Origin: Agromyces luteolus
GTDB lineage: Bacteria > Actinomycetota > Actinomycetes > Actinomycetales > Microbacteriaceae
Length of the DNA stretch: 64,000 nt
Assembly (NCBI RefSeq): GCF_009729855.1
Contig: NZ_WODA01000025.1
Span: 558,001 to 622,000, forward strand
Direction: 5' to 3'
Shown: piece by piece, positions 28,361 to 37,232 of the stretch
Position numbering within the stretch: position 1 is the stretch's first letter
How the letters are laid out: each line of letters starts with the position of its first letter
Program-made: the position numbers and the translations under genes
The notes under the pieces: generated by a model
Seen by the model: the letters and a program-made list of their open reading frames with translations, nothing else
The model's database searches: none
What the model was told of the DNA's origin: nothing

Positions 28361-28728
28361 TGGTGGAGATGGGGGGAATTGAACCCCCGTCCATCGCTGG
28401 GATTCCACGGTTTCTCCGGGCGCATCCTGTGAGGCGTTCTGCTCGGCCCCGACCCTTGCCACAGGCAGCCAGGTCGACGGGCCCAGCCTGAAAGAGTCCC
28501 GTACGACGCTCAGGCGACGTCGCACAGCGAGTTCCCTAGATGACGCCAGCGACCGGGGCGGGAACGAACCCGGGCTGACGGACTAACGGACTCGCTTAGG
28601 CAGCGAGGGCGTAGTCGTTCTGCGACTTATTGGCAGTTATTGGTTCGCAGGGAGCGTTTTCGAGATAACCCTGCATCCTCGGCCCGCTTCACGCGGTCTC
28701 GCAGGCGATGTCGAAACCGATCATCCCC
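28361..28728 (-). ncRNA. ssrA: Transfer-messenger RNA
   Basis: About 368 nt on the minus strand. The 5' end GGGGATGATCGGTTTCGAC and the 3' end CATCTCCACCA pair as the tRNA-like acceptor (CCA is encoded). T-arm GGGTTCAATTCCC is present. The tag frame 28634-28596 (resume codon GCC) reads ANKSQNDYALAA then TAA, with the universal YALAA degron. It tags and frees stalled ribosomes together with SmpB (34145). Confidence 0.96.
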
Positions 28729-28925
28729 ATGAGACGCGCTCCGACCGGAGGTCGGAAGGCGGGTCGTCATCGCACGCTGTTGAGTTGCCAACCGCGCTCC
28801 ACCCTCGAGGGTGCGCGGCCCTACAGGATACAACAGGAGCGCCCTGCGGCACATTCCGGATGCCGCGCCGGAATCGTTCATGTGACTGTAACCCGCGCGG
28901 CGCCGCCAGCACGTAGCGTCCCCGC

Positions 28926-28961
28926 ATGGGACGTTCCGAGACCGGCGCCGGAGCCGCATGA
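28926..28961 (+). CDS. Possible 11-residue leader peptide before the GH92 gene
   Basis: TAGCGT (28914-28919) is followed by 6 nt and then ATG, the leaderless spacing seen elsewhere. The tiny frame MGRSETGAGAA stops at a TGA whose TG overlaps the GH92 ATG (ATGA). So the mRNA may start with this peptide and couple to GH92. It could also be coincidence, with GH92 using the GGAG upstream. Confidence 0.35.
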   Translation: MGRSETGAGAA

Positions 28962-31153
28962 TCGCGCGGGTCGATCCGTTCATCGGCACCGAGGCCGTCG
29001 ACCTTCCCCCGCAGACGGGACTGGCCGCGACGTGGTGGTGGCCGAAGCCGCAGGTCGGCAACACGCACCCCGGAGCGACCTACCCGCTCGGGATGGTCTC
29101 CGCGTGCGCGTACTCGGGGGCGTACCCGACCGGGTACGGACGGTACGACCTCGCGACGGAAGGCGTGCCGCCGATGATCCACGAGGGCGGCGTGGCATCC
29201 GGGTTCACGCACTTCCAGCAGTCCGGCACCGGCGCGATCCGCAAGTACTACAACTACTTCCGCGTCACCCCGATGCTCGAGCCCCTCGACGTGCTCGGCC
29301 GCACGTGGGAGCTCCTCGAGGAGGCCGCGGAGCCCGGGTACTACGCGACGACGCTCGACTCCGGCATCCGCGCCGAGCTCACGGTCGGGCCGAAGTCGGC
29401 CGTGCACCGCTACACGTTCCCGAGGAATCCGAACGCGCGCATCGTGATCGACTTCTCGCTCGGCGGCCTGTCGATCCCCCACGGCGAGACGATCCCGCTG
29501 CGGGCGAAGCTCGAGCAGGTCGCGCCGGGCATCGCGCAGGGCGAGATCGTCGTCGAGGGCGCGCCGCTCGCCGTCTACATCGAGTGCGACGCGCACACCT
29601 GGCGGCAGATGCTCTGGTACGACCGGCGACTGATGCCGGGCGGCACGCGGCTGGCCTTCGACCACATCCGCCCGACGACGCTGCGGCCGTTCGGGCTCAT
29701 GTGGGCCGGCCCGAGCGAACCCGGGCAGAGCATCGAGGTGCGCATCGGGTTCTCGCTGCGCGGGGTCGAGCAGGCGCGCGCGAACCTCCGCGCCGACGAG
29801 GGCACCGGCCCCGCGCGGTTCCCGCACCGGCGCGACCGGACGAAGAAGGCGTGGCGCAAGCACCTGAAGGCGATCACGGTCGACACCCCGTCGACCGAGC
29901 GCCAGACGGTGTTCTCGACGGCGCTCTACCACTCGCTGATCAAGCCGTGCCTCGCGCCCGAGGAGAGCCCGTTCTGGCCGACCGAGGGCCCGTTCGTGTT
30001 CGACCTCTGCACGATGTGGGACATCTACCGCACGCAGCTGCCGCTCATCACGACGCTGTTCCCCGAGCGGGCGGTCGAGCTCGCGAACGCACTGCTCACC
30101 ATCTGCGAGGAGGAGGGCAACTTCCCGATCGGGTACCGGATGGCGCGCGGCAGCGACCGGTTCTCCCGCCAGGGCAGCGCGCTCGCGCAGACCTTCCTCG
30201 CCGACCTCTGCCAGCTCGGCCTGCCCGGCATCGACTGGGAGTGGGCGCTCGTGCACATGCACGCCGACCTCCGCCGCACCTACGGCGAGGACTTCCTGCT
30301 CCGCGGGCACGCCCACCCGATCAGCCACACGCTCGACCTCGCGTACGGGTACTGGTGCACCGCCAAGGTCGCGGCGCGGGTCGGCGACCGCGCGCTCGCC
30401 GAGGAGTTCACGGCGCTCGCGACCCGGTGGACCAACGCGTTCGACGCGCAGACGGGGCTGCTCCACGACTCGACCTTCTACGAGGGCAGCCGGTACAACT
30501 ACTCGTTCCGGCTGCTGCACGACATGCGGAGCCGGATCGAGCTCTCCGGGGGCGACGAGGGCTTCGTGGCGGCCCTCGACGCGTTCTTCGGGTTCGGCGC
30601 CGAGCCCGTCCGGCAGCCCGGCGTCGCGCCCGGGCTCGATGAGCTCGCGGCCGGGTACTCGCTCGGCCGCTTCGAGGGCCTGAACAACGAGCCCGACATG
30701 GAGGCGCCCTGGGCGTATCACTACGCAGGTCGCCCGGACCGCACCGCCGAGATCGTCCACGCCGCCGTGCACCAGCAGTTCGGCACGGGTCGCGGGGGCC
30801 TGCCCGGCAACGACGACTCGGGCGGCATCAGCTCCTGGTACGTGTGGGCGAGCCTCGGCCTGTTCCCCGTGGCCGGGCAGAACCTCTTCCTCGTCAACGC
30901 CCCGGCGTTCGCCGAATCCGAGCTGCGCGTCGGCGGCGACGCGTTCCGCATCGAGACCGCCGGGTTCGTCGAACCGCGCCGCGACGGCCCCACGCAGTAC
31001 GTGCAGTCGGCCGAGCTCAACGGCGACCCGCTCGAACGCACCTGGCTCCGCGGCGACGAACTGCACCGCGGCGGCAGCCTGCTGCTCCGACTCGGCCCCG
31101 AACCGAGCGAGTGGGGGCGGATGTCGCGCCCGCCGTCATACCCGGAACGCTGA
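28958..31153 (+). CDS. GH92-family alpha-mannosidase
   Basis: 731 residues. Family landmarks: VDPFIGTEAV at the start, VGNTHPGATYPLGMV, ASGFTHFQQSGTGA, LCTMWDIYRTQLPL and GLPGNDDSGGISSWYVWASL, holding the catalytic acidic residues and calcium-binding sites known for GH92 exo-mannosidases. No signal peptide, so it is likely cytosolic, unlike most secreted GH92 enzymes; it would trim imported mannosides. A weak GGAG site precedes the ATG. Followed by a GT4 gene 76 bp on. Confidence 0.9.
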   Translation: MIARVDPFIGTEAVDLPPQTGLAATWWWPKPQVGNTHPGATYPLGMVSACAYSGAYPTGYGRYDLATEGVPPMIHEGGVASGFTHFQQSGTGAIRKYYNYFRVTPMLEPLDVLGRTWELLEEAAEPGYYATTLDSGIRAELTVGPKSAVHRYTFPRNPNARIVIDFSLGGLSIPHGETIPLRAKLEQVAPGIAQGEIVVEGAPLAVYIECDAHTWRQMLWYDRRLMPGGTRLAFDHIRPTTLRPFGLMWAGPSEPGQSIEVRIGFSLRGVEQARANLRADEGTGPARFPHRRDRTKKAWRKHLKAITVDTPSTERQTVFSTALYHSLIKPCLAPEESPFWPTEGPFVFDLCTMWDIYRTQLPLITTLFPERAVELANALLTICEEEGNFPIGYRMARGSDRFSRQGSALAQTFLADLCQLGLPGIDWEWALVHMHADLRRTYGEDFLLRGHAHPISHTLDLAYGYWCTAKVAARVGDRALAEEFTALATRWTNAFDAQTGLLHDSTFYEGSRYNYSFRLLHDMRSRIELSGGDEGFVAALDAFFGFGAEPVRQPGVAPGLDELAAGYSLGRFEGLNNEPDMEAPWAYHYAGRPDRTAEIVHAAVHQQFGTGRGGLPGNDDSGGISSWYVWASLGLFPVAGQNLFLVNAPAFAESELRVGGDAFRIETAGFVEPRRDGPTQYVQSAELNGDPLERTWLRGDELHRGGSLLLRLGPEPSEWGRMSRPPSYPER

Positions 31154-31228
31154 CCCCGCCTCATCCCGCCACCACCAGACCTGCCCGATCAGGACGCGCA
31201 CCTCGCGCCCCACAGGAAAGGAGGAGCC

Positions 31229-32518
31229 ATGAACGCTCCGCCTCGCAACCGCCTCGTCATCGTCAACCGCGCCGATCCGGTGATCTGCGGCCATTCGGTC
31301 GAGGGCCGCAACCTCGCCGAGGCCGCGCTGCAGCGCGGGTTCGACGAGGTGCGCATCGTGACCTGGCCGATCGACCGGCTCGAGGCGGCGGGGCTGCCGC
31401 TGAAACCCTTGGATCGGATGCTGCCGTACAGCCCCGGCATCATCGTCGAACGGCCGGAGCCCGTGGGCGACTACAAGGTGCCCGACGGCCGCTACCTCGC
31501 GGGGATCACCGGCCGCCTCGTCGAGCTGTTCACCGACGGGGTGCCGACGGTGTGCCTGTCGCTCTACCTCAGCCCGCACACGGTGGCCGTGACCGACGCG
31601 GTGCGCGCGGCGTGGAGCACGGGCCTTCCGGTGAACGTGACGACGATCGCCGAGGCCGTGGGGTCGGATGTCACGAACGTCGTGCGCTCGTGCGTGGAGG
31701 AGGGCCGGTTCGGCGCAGCCGCGCACATCCTCTCGAGCTACCTCGCGCAGGACCACTGCGTGGCGGTCTCCGAGTACACGCGCGAGCTCATCGTCGCCGC
31801 GGCCTCCGAGATCGACGCGTTCCACGGCACCCGCTTCGCGGAGCAGTGCCGGGACCGGATCCGCATCTCGTACCCGGCGATCGACACGTCGCAGTACCTC
31901 GACCTCGACCCGGCGATCGTGCGCGGCGTGCTCGCCGCACGCGGGCTGGAGCCGGACGGCTACGTGCTGTTCCTGTCGCGGCTCACCGAGGCCAAGGGCG
32001 TCGACGACCTCATCGCGGGGTTCGAGCGCACTGCGGCCCACGACCGGCTGAAGCTCGTCATCGTGGGGCGCGGCCCGGCGGCCGAGGAGTTCCGCGCCCG
32101 CGCGGCGGTCTCGCCCGTCGCCGACCGGATCGTGTTCCTCGACGACGTCGACGACGCGGAGAAGCCGTACCTGATGGCCGGCTGCGCCACCTACGTGCTG
32201 CCGAGCAAGCCTCGGCCCGAGTTCGTGGAGACGTTCGGGATCGCGCTCGCGGAGCAGATGCTGGCGGGCGGCGGCACGGTGATCACGACCGACACGGGCG
32301 GCATCGGCGAGGCCGTCGGCGAGCACGCGATCATCGTGCCGGTCGACGACCCCGATGCCATCGCCGACGCGATCGACCGGGCGCTCGCGTTCTCGCCGGA
32401 GGAGCGCGCGCTGCGCGCCGAGCGGGCGCGGGCCTACGCCCTGCAGTTCGATCGCGGTGCGGTGTTCGAGCGCCTCTTCGACGGTGCCGGGGTGCTCCCC
32501 GAACGCGCGATCGCCTGA
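31229..32518 (+). CDS. GT4-like glycosyltransferase
   Basis: 429 residues. The GT-B C-terminal half is clear: YVLFLSRLTEAKGVDDLIAGF, KLVIVGRGPA, IVFLDDVDD, and the nucleotide-sugar EX7E motif EFVETFGIALAEQM. The N-terminal half has NRADPVICGHSVEGRNLAEAA, a variant of the acceptor domain start. AAAGGAGGA precedes the ATG. It resembles retaining GT4 enzymes such as glycogen or trehalose-related synthases; the donor is unknown. Same direction as GH92, maybe one mRNA. Confidence 0.85.
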   Translation: MNAPPRNRLVIVNRADPVICGHSVEGRNLAEAALQRGFDEVRIVTWPIDRLEAAGLPLKPLDRMLPYSPGIIVERPEPVGDYKVPDGRYLAGITGRLVELFTDGVPTVCLSLYLSPHTVAVTDAVRAAWSTGLPVNVTTIAEAVGSDVTNVVRSCVEEGRFGAAAHILSSYLAQDHCVAVSEYTRELIVAAASEIDAFHGTRFAEQCRDRIRISYPAIDTSQYLDLDPAIVRGVLAARGLEPDGYVLFLSRLTEAKGVDDLIAGFERTAAHDRLKLVIVGRGPAAEEFRARAAVSPVADRIVFLDDVDDAEKPYLMAGCATYVLPSKPRPEFVETFGIALAEQMLAGGGTVITTDTGGIGEAVGEHAIIVPVDDPDAIADAIDRALAFSPEERALRAERARAYALQFDRGAVFERLFDGAGVLPERAIA

Positions 32519-32661
32519 GGCATCGTCGGGCGCCCGCCGGCGGCTCCCGCCGCGGGCGCCCGGCGACGTCCGGGGTGCGGACGTATGCTGAGGTCTGCCG
32601 CGCCCGTGCGCGGCCGACCGACGCCCGCGTTCCGCGCGGCCGCACCGCCGGGAGGTCCCCT

Positions 32662-33324
32662 TTGCCGACCACGATCGCCGTCACCGGGCGCGCCGAGGAG
32701 CGCGTCGAACCCGAACTCGGCGCGGTCTCGCTCGCCGTGTCGTCGAGCGGCCCCGACCGCGATCGCGTGCTCGCCGCCGTCGGCGAGACCCACGAGCGGC
32801 TGCTCGCCGCGATCCGCGAACTCGACGGCGCGGGAGCGCTCGAGTCGTGGTCGGCCGGGCAGTTGCGCGTCTGGTCGCATCGCCCGTGGAACGAGCAGGG
32901 CCGGCAGCTTCCGCTCGTGCACCAGGCCTCCGCCGAGCTCGAGGTCGTCTTCCGCGACCTCGAGGCGCTCGGCGCCTGGGTCGGTCCGACCTCCGCGGCC
33001 TCCGACGTGACCGTGCAGGGCGTCGAATGGCGGCTGACGGATGCCTCGCGCTCGCGCGTGCAGGAGGCGGCGCAGCGTGCGGCGGTCGCCGATGCGGTCC
33101 GCAAGGCCGCGGTCTACGCCGAGGCGCTCGGTCTCGGCGCCCCGACGCCGGTGGAGCTCGCCGACCACGGCCTGCTCCAGGCGCAGCCGATCCCTCGGGC
33201 GCACAAGGCGGTGGCGATGCGCGCGATGGCGATGGACGCCTCGGATGCCGGCCCCGCGCCGGAGTTCGCCCCGGCGAAGCTCGTCGTCGAGGCATCCGTC
33301 GACGCGCGCTTCACGGCCGGCTGA
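32662..33324 (+). CDS. SIMPL-domain (DUF541) protein
   Basis: 220 residues. Starts at TTG with GGGAGG 8 nt upstream; the N-terminal ITVTG-like segment (TTIAVTGRAEERVEPELGAV) and the C-terminal pattern AVADAVRKAAVYAEALGLGA, then LVVEASVDARFTAG are typical of SIMPL/DUF541 proteins. No signal peptide or helix is visible in this version, so it may be cytosolic. Family function is mostly unknown; some affect stress response and signalling. Confidence 0.8.
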   Translation: MPTTIAVTGRAEERVEPELGAVSLAVSSSGPDRDRVLAAVGETHERLLAAIRELDGAGALESWSAGQLRVWSHRPWNEQGRQLPLVHQASAELEVVFRDLEALGAWVGPTSAASDVTVQGVEWRLTDASRSRVQEAAQRAAVADAVRKAAVYAEALGLGAPTPVELADHGLLQAQPIPRAHKAVAMRAMAMDASDAGPAPEFAPAKLVVEASVDARFTAG

Positions 33325-33361
33325 CCCGCCGCCGCGGTCGCGACGACGGTCGCGCGCGACC

Positions 33362-34099
33362 TCAGTCGCGGTCGATCAGCCACGCCTCGAGCGCGACCAG
33401 GTCGTCGTGGTCGAGACCCGACGCCAGGAGGTACTCGCGGACGGTGCCGTGGCTCCGCTCCACCTCGTCGAGCGCGGACTCGAGCGCCTCGCGCGGGCTG
33501 CCGCCCATGAGGACGCGCAGTTCGGGGGTGTCGGGCACGCCGTAGTCGCCGATGAGCGCGACCATCTCCTCGAGCCACTCGCCCGCGAGGTGCCCCTCGG
33601 TGAGGGCGTAGTCGACGATGACCGCCTCGCGCTCGACGCCCGCGGCGAGCAGCGCGAGCGCGACGACGATGCCGGTTCGGTCCTTGCCCGCGGTGCAGTG
33701 CACGACGACGGCACGTTCACCGGCGCTCGAGATCTCGCGCAGCGCCTCGACCACGACGGCCGAGTGCTTGGTGACGATGCGCTGGTAGAGCGCCTCGAGC
33801 GAGATGCCCCGCCCGCCCTGCGACGCCCCGGACCCCTCGAAGACGGGCAGCCGCAGCACCTCGACGTCGAGGCCGGCGAGGTCGTCGGGCATGGCCCGGG
33901 CCTCGTTGTCGTCGCGCAGGTCGACGATCACGCCCACTTCGAGCCGCCGGAGCGCCTCCCGTCCGTCGTCGCCGAGCCGGTGCAGCCCGTCGGAACGGAA
34001 GAGCCGGCCCGGGCGGACCGTGCCGCCGCGCGCGGGCAACCCGCCCACGTCGCGGAAGTTGTACGTGCCCGGCACCGGGATGCGCGTCGAGATCTCCAC
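33362..34099 (-). CDS. Tyrosine-phosphatase-like protein (PTP/DUF442 type)
   Basis: 245 residues. Phosphatase loop VHCTAGKDRTG with Cys135 and Arg141, and the N-terminal NFRDVGGL and RPGRLFRSDGLHRLGDDG typical of actinobacterial lipid or protein tyrosine phosphatases (the PtpB-like group of mycobacteria). The general acid Asp may lie in VDLRDDNEAR. GTG start at 34099 with TAGACT 7 nt upstream: leaderless. Whether it acts on proteins or phosphoinositides is open. Confidence 0.85.
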   Translation of the reverse strand: MEISTRIPVPGTYNFRDVGGLPARGGTVRPGRLFRSDGLHRLGDDGREALRRLEVGVIVDLRDDNEARAMPDDLAGLDVEVLRLPVFEGSGASQGGRGISLEALYQRIVTKHSAVVVEALREISSAGERAVVVHCTAGKDRTGIVVALALLAAGVEREAVIVDYALTEGHLAGEWLEEMVALIGDYGVPDTPELRVLMGGSPREALESALDEVERSHGTVREYLLASGLDHDDLVALEAWLIDRD

Positions 34100-34106
34100 G
34101 CGCCGG

Positions 34107-34112
34107 AGTCTA
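34107..34112 (-). promoter_or_regulatory. -10 box for the phosphatase gene
   Basis: TAGACT on the minus strand, 7 nt from the GTG start. Confidence 0.5.
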
Positions 34113-34144
34113 ACCCCGAGTCCCGTCAGGAACCTCGGAAGGCG

Positions 34145-34621
34145 CTACTCCCCAAGGTGCCGGCGGCTCGCCATGGCGCGCTCGGCCTCGCGCTTGTCCT
34201 GCCGCTCGCGGAGCGCCTGCCGCTTGTCGTACTCGCGCTTGCCCTTCGCGACCGCGAGCTCGACCTTGGCGCGCCCGTCCTTGAAGTACAGCGACAGCGG
34301 GATGAGCGTGTAACCGCCCTCCTTGGTCTTGTGGCTGATCTTCACGATCTCCTGCTTGTGCATCAGGAGCTTGCGCTTGCGTCGCGGGGCGTGGTTGTTC
34401 CACGTGCCCTCGGTGTACTCGGGGATGTGCACCGCGTCGAGCCAGATCTCGCCGCCGTCGATGAAGGCGTACCCGTCGACGAGCGACGCCCGACCCTGCC
34501 GGAGCGACTTCACCTCGGTCCCCGAGAGCACGATGCCGGCCTCGTAGGTGTCCTCGATCAGGTAGTCGTGGCGCGCCTTGCGGTTGGTCGCCACGACCTT
34601 CTCACCGCGTTCCCTGGGCAC
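34145..34621 (-). CDS. smpB: SsrA-binding protein
   Basis: 158 residues, the tmRNA partner in trans-translation. Motifs: [43 protein letters not shown] and a basic tail [17 protein letters not shown]. The GTG at 34621 has GAGGAG 6-12 nt upstream; an ATG at 34669 is less likely. The 5' leader contains a 16-bp palindrome GCCGGCGATCGCCGGC (34652-34667) and a TAGACT box at 34682-34677. Downstream of ftsX as in many actinobacteria, though tmRNA is 5.4 kb away. Confidence 0.95.
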   Translation of the reverse strand: MPRERGEKVVATNRKARHDYLIEDTYEAGIVLSGTEVKSLRQGRASLVDGYAFIDGGEIWLDAVHIPEYTEGTWNNHAPRRKRKLLMHKQEIVKISHKTKEGGYTLIPLSLYFKDGRAKVELAVAKGKREYDKRQALRERQDKREAERAMASRRHLGE

Positions 34622-34737
34622 GGTCCACTCCTCGCTTCGATGACGGATGCCGCCGGCGATCGCCGGCAAGCCCTTCAGTCTAGCGGCGGTCGCGGCATCC
34701 GAGGCCCGCGGGCCGGCCCGGGCACGGCTCGACCCGG

Positions 34738-35649
34738 TCAGACGCGCAGGTAGCGGCGGATCGCGATCGCGGCGGAGACCGCCGCGAGGAGCACCCCGAC
34801 GGCGACGAGGAGCGGCACGACGAGCAGCGCGTCGTCGAGCCCGACGAACGTGAACGACAGCGAGTCGGCGAGGTAGCCCTGCACGAAGAAGTACACGATC
34901 GCGACGACCGCGCCGCCCGCGAGCAGTGAGCCGAGCAGCCCCGCGAAGATGCCCTCGAGCACGAACGGCGTCTGGATGAAGCGGTTCGAGGCGCCGACGA
35001 GCCGCATGATGCCGAGCTCCTTCCGGCGCGAGAACGCCGAGAGCCGGATCGTCGTCGCGATGAGCAGCGCCGCCGCGACGAGCATCACCGCCGCGACCGC
35101 GATCGCCGTGTAGCTCCCGGCGTTCAGCACGTCGAAGATCTGGTCGAGGTAGCGGCGTTGGTCGACGACCTGCTCGACGCCGGAGAGCCCGGCGAGGCTC
35201 TCGACGAGCACCGCGGACTGCGACGGGTCGGTGAGGTTCACCCAGAACGTCTCGTTGAGCACGTCGGGCGTGACGTAGTCGGCGGCGGGCGTGCCGGCGA
35301 ACTGCTCCTGGAAGTTGGCGTACGCCTGGTCGCGGTCCTCGAAGTAGTACTCGTCGATGAACGGCGCGAGCGTGTCGCCGCGCAGCTGCGCCTCGACCGC
35401 CTCCTTCTGCTCGGGCGTCGCCTCGCCGTCGAGGCAGCCCTCGGTGGTCGACACGGCCGTGCAGAGATACACGGCCACCTGCGCGCGGTCGTACCAGTAG
35501 CCGCGCATCTGGGCGATCTGCAACTGCAGCAGCGCCGCGGTGCCGACGAACGTGAGCGAGACGAACGTGACGAGCACGACCGAGATGACCATGGTGGCGT
35601 TGCGGCGCAGGCCGTTCGCCGCCTCCGCGAGCACGAGACCGACCCTCAC
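34738..35649 (-). CDS. ftsX: Cell-division permease of the FtsEX complex
   Basis: 303 residues. One N-terminal helix ([23 protein letters not shown]), a large extracytoplasmic loop (residues ~50-170), then three helices. Family-typical: the inner segment [21 protein letters not shown] binding FtsE. It transmits FtsE activity to a peptidoglycan hydrolase at the septum. Start ATG overlaps the ftsE stop. Confidence 0.95.
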   Translation of the reverse strand: MRVGLVLAEAANGLRRNATMVISVVLVTFVSLTFVGTAALLQLQIAQMRGYWYDRAQVAVYLCTAVSTTEGCLDGEATPEQKEAVEAQLRGDTLAPFIDEYYFEDRDQAYANFQEQFAGTPAADYVTPDVLNETFWVNLTDPSQSAVLVESLAGLSGVEQVVDQRRYLDQIFDVLNAGSYTAIAVAAVMLVAAALLIATTIRLSAFSRRKELGIMRLVGASNRFIQTPFVLEGIFAGLLGSLLAGGAVVAIVYFFVQGYLADSLSFTFVGLDDALLVVPLLVAVGVLLAAVSAAIAIRRYLRV

Positions 35650-37148
35650 TTCACCGGCCCCACTTCCTGGTCGTCGTCGCCGGCGCGCGGGCCGGCCGGG
35701 CTTCGCAGGCCGAGACGCTCGGCGAGCGTGAGGTGCGCGGACTTCGTGCTCACGGGCGCCGCCGGCCTGCCGGGCGGCCCGCCCCTGCCGTCGCCGTCCT
35801 CGGCGGTCGCGCCGGCCTCCGCCGCGTGCTCGGCGAGCGGCTCGACGGGCATGGTCGCGGCGGCCGTGATCTCGGCGGCCTCGTCGGTGACCGCGTCGCG
35901 CTCCTCGGGCTCGACGTAGAGGGGCGGCGCATCCTGCATGACCTTGCGGGTGACCTTGGGCGCGGCCACGCCGACGGTGCCCGTGTCCATCGGGGTGTCG
36001 ACGGATGCCTCGTCCGCGGCCTGCGCGGCGGCTTCGGCCTTCGCAGCGGGGCGACGGGCCGGACGCTTCTTCCTGGACGCGGGTCGCTTCGCCGTGGTCG
36101 GTGCGGTCTCGTCGACGGATGCCGCGGCATCCGTCGACGCGGCCGGCTCGACGGCCTCGGCATCGGCGTCGGCGCCGGCCTCGGCGTCTGCGCGGACGTC
36201 CGCGTGCTCGGCCGCGTGGAGGGCCTCCTCGGCGCGGATCGAGGCGACGAGGGCGTCGGCCGTCGTGCCGTCCGCCGCGGCGCCGGCCGGGACGGGCGTC
36301 GGCTCGGCGGGTTCGACCGCACCGGGCTCGGCCCCCTCGGCCTCGTGCGCGACGCCCGATTCCGCGCCGACCGCGGCGAGCGCCGCCGCCGCGCGATCGG
36401 ACGGCACCGCGTCGCCCGCCGGGATCGCGCCCACGACCGACGTGGTGGGTGCGGCGAGGTCGCCGGCGACCGCGTAGCCCGCGCTGCGCTCGTCGCGCAC
36501 GACCTCGCCGGAGCTCAGCTCGATCACCCGTCGCTGCATCTGGTCGACGATGCCCGCCTCGTGCGTGGCCATGATCACGGTCGTGCCGGACGCGTTGATC
36601 CGTTCGAGCAGCGTCATGATGCCCGCGCTCGTGACCGGGTCGAGGTTGCCCGTCGGCTCGTCGGCGAGCAGGATCTGCGGCTTGTTGACGATCGCGCGCG
36701 CGATCGCGACGCGCTGCTGCTCGCCGCCGGAGAGCTCATGCGGCATCCGCTTGCCCTTGCCGTCGAGGCCCACGAGCTTCAACGTCTCGGGCACCGCGGA
36801 CTGCACGAACCCGCGCGACTTGCCGATGACCCGCAGCGCGAACGCGACGTTCTCGAACACGTTCTTGTTCGACAGCAGGCGGAAGTCCTGGAAGACGACC
36901 CCGAGGTTGCGGCGGAAGTACGGGACCTTGCGCGTGGAGATCGCGCGCAGGTCCTGGCCGAGGACGTGGATCTTGCCCGCCGTCGGGCGGTCCTCCTTGA
37001 GGATCAGGCGCAGGAAGCTGGACTTGCCCGACCCCGACGCGCCGACGAGGAACACGAACTCGCCGCGCAGGATCTCGACCGTGATGTCGTCGAGGGCGGG
37101 TCGGGTCTGTCCCGGGTAGGACTTGGTGACGGAGTCGAAACGGATCAT
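35646..37148 (-). CDS. ftsE: Cell-division ATPase with long C-terminal tail
   Basis: Residues 1-~225 are a complete FtsE: Walker [19 protein letters not shown] signature, Walker [11 protein letters not shown] and MATHEAG. The next ~275 residues are an Ala/Asp/Glu/Pro-rich tail, ending in a conserved-looking [16 protein letters not shown]. Canonical FtsE is ~230 residues. TACGCT lies 8 nt before the ATG, suggesting leaderless translation. The tail contains a 28-bp palindrome in its DNA (36111-36138). Confidence 0.95.
   Translation of the reverse strand: MIRFDSVTKSYPGQTRPALDDITVEILRGEFVFLVGASGSGKSSFLRLILKEDRPTAGKIHVLGQDLRAISTRKVPYFRRNLGVVFQDFRLLSNKNVFENVAFALRVIGKSRGFVQSAVPETLKLVGLDGKGKRMPHELSGGEQQRVAIARAIVNKPQILLADEPTGNLDPVTSAGIMTLLERINASGTTVIMATHEAGIVDQMQRRVIELSSGEVVRDERSAGYAVAGDLAAPTTSVVGAIPAGDAVPSDRAAAALAAVGAESGVAHEAEGAEPGAVEPAEPTPVPAGAAADGTTADALVASIRAEEALHAAEHADVRADAEAGADADAEAVEPAASTDAAASVDETAPTTAKRPASRKKRPARRPAAKAEAAAQAADEASVDTPMDTGTVGVAAPKVTRKVMQDAPPLYVEPEERDAVTDEAAEITAAATMPVEPLAEHAAEAGATAEDGDGRGGPPGRPAAPVSTKSAHLTLAERLGLRSPAGPRAGDDDQEVGPVK
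36111..36138. repeat. 28-bp perfect palindrome inside ftsE
   Basis: GTCGACGGATGCCG followed by its reverse complement. It holds two CGGATGCC motifs facing each other and encodes part of the disordered tail (STDAAASVD). Confidence 0.9.
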
Positions 37149-37156
37149 CGGGTTCG

Positions 37157-37162
37157 AGCGTA
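37157..37162 (-). promoter_or_regulatory. -10 box for ftsE-ftsX
   Basis: TACGCT on the minus strand, 8 nt from the ftsE ATG. Confidence 0.45.
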
Positions 37163-37195
37163 GGCGGCCTCGGCCCGAAACGGGCCAACGACACC

Positions 37196-37220
37196 GGAAA
37201 ACGTCGGGCCGCGACCCGAC
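37196..37220 (-). terminator. Rho-independent terminator after prfB
   Basis: On the minus strand GTCGGG, a 6-nt loop, CCCGAC and then GTTTTCC. It ends the prfB transcript 12 bp after its stop and separates it from ftsE. Confidence 0.7.
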
Positions 37221-37232
37221 CCGGGCTCCGGC

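Noticed and set aside
28160..28525. 121-codon minus-strand frame overlapping tmRNA
   Set aside because: Lies within the tmRNA structural region and terminator; no motif.
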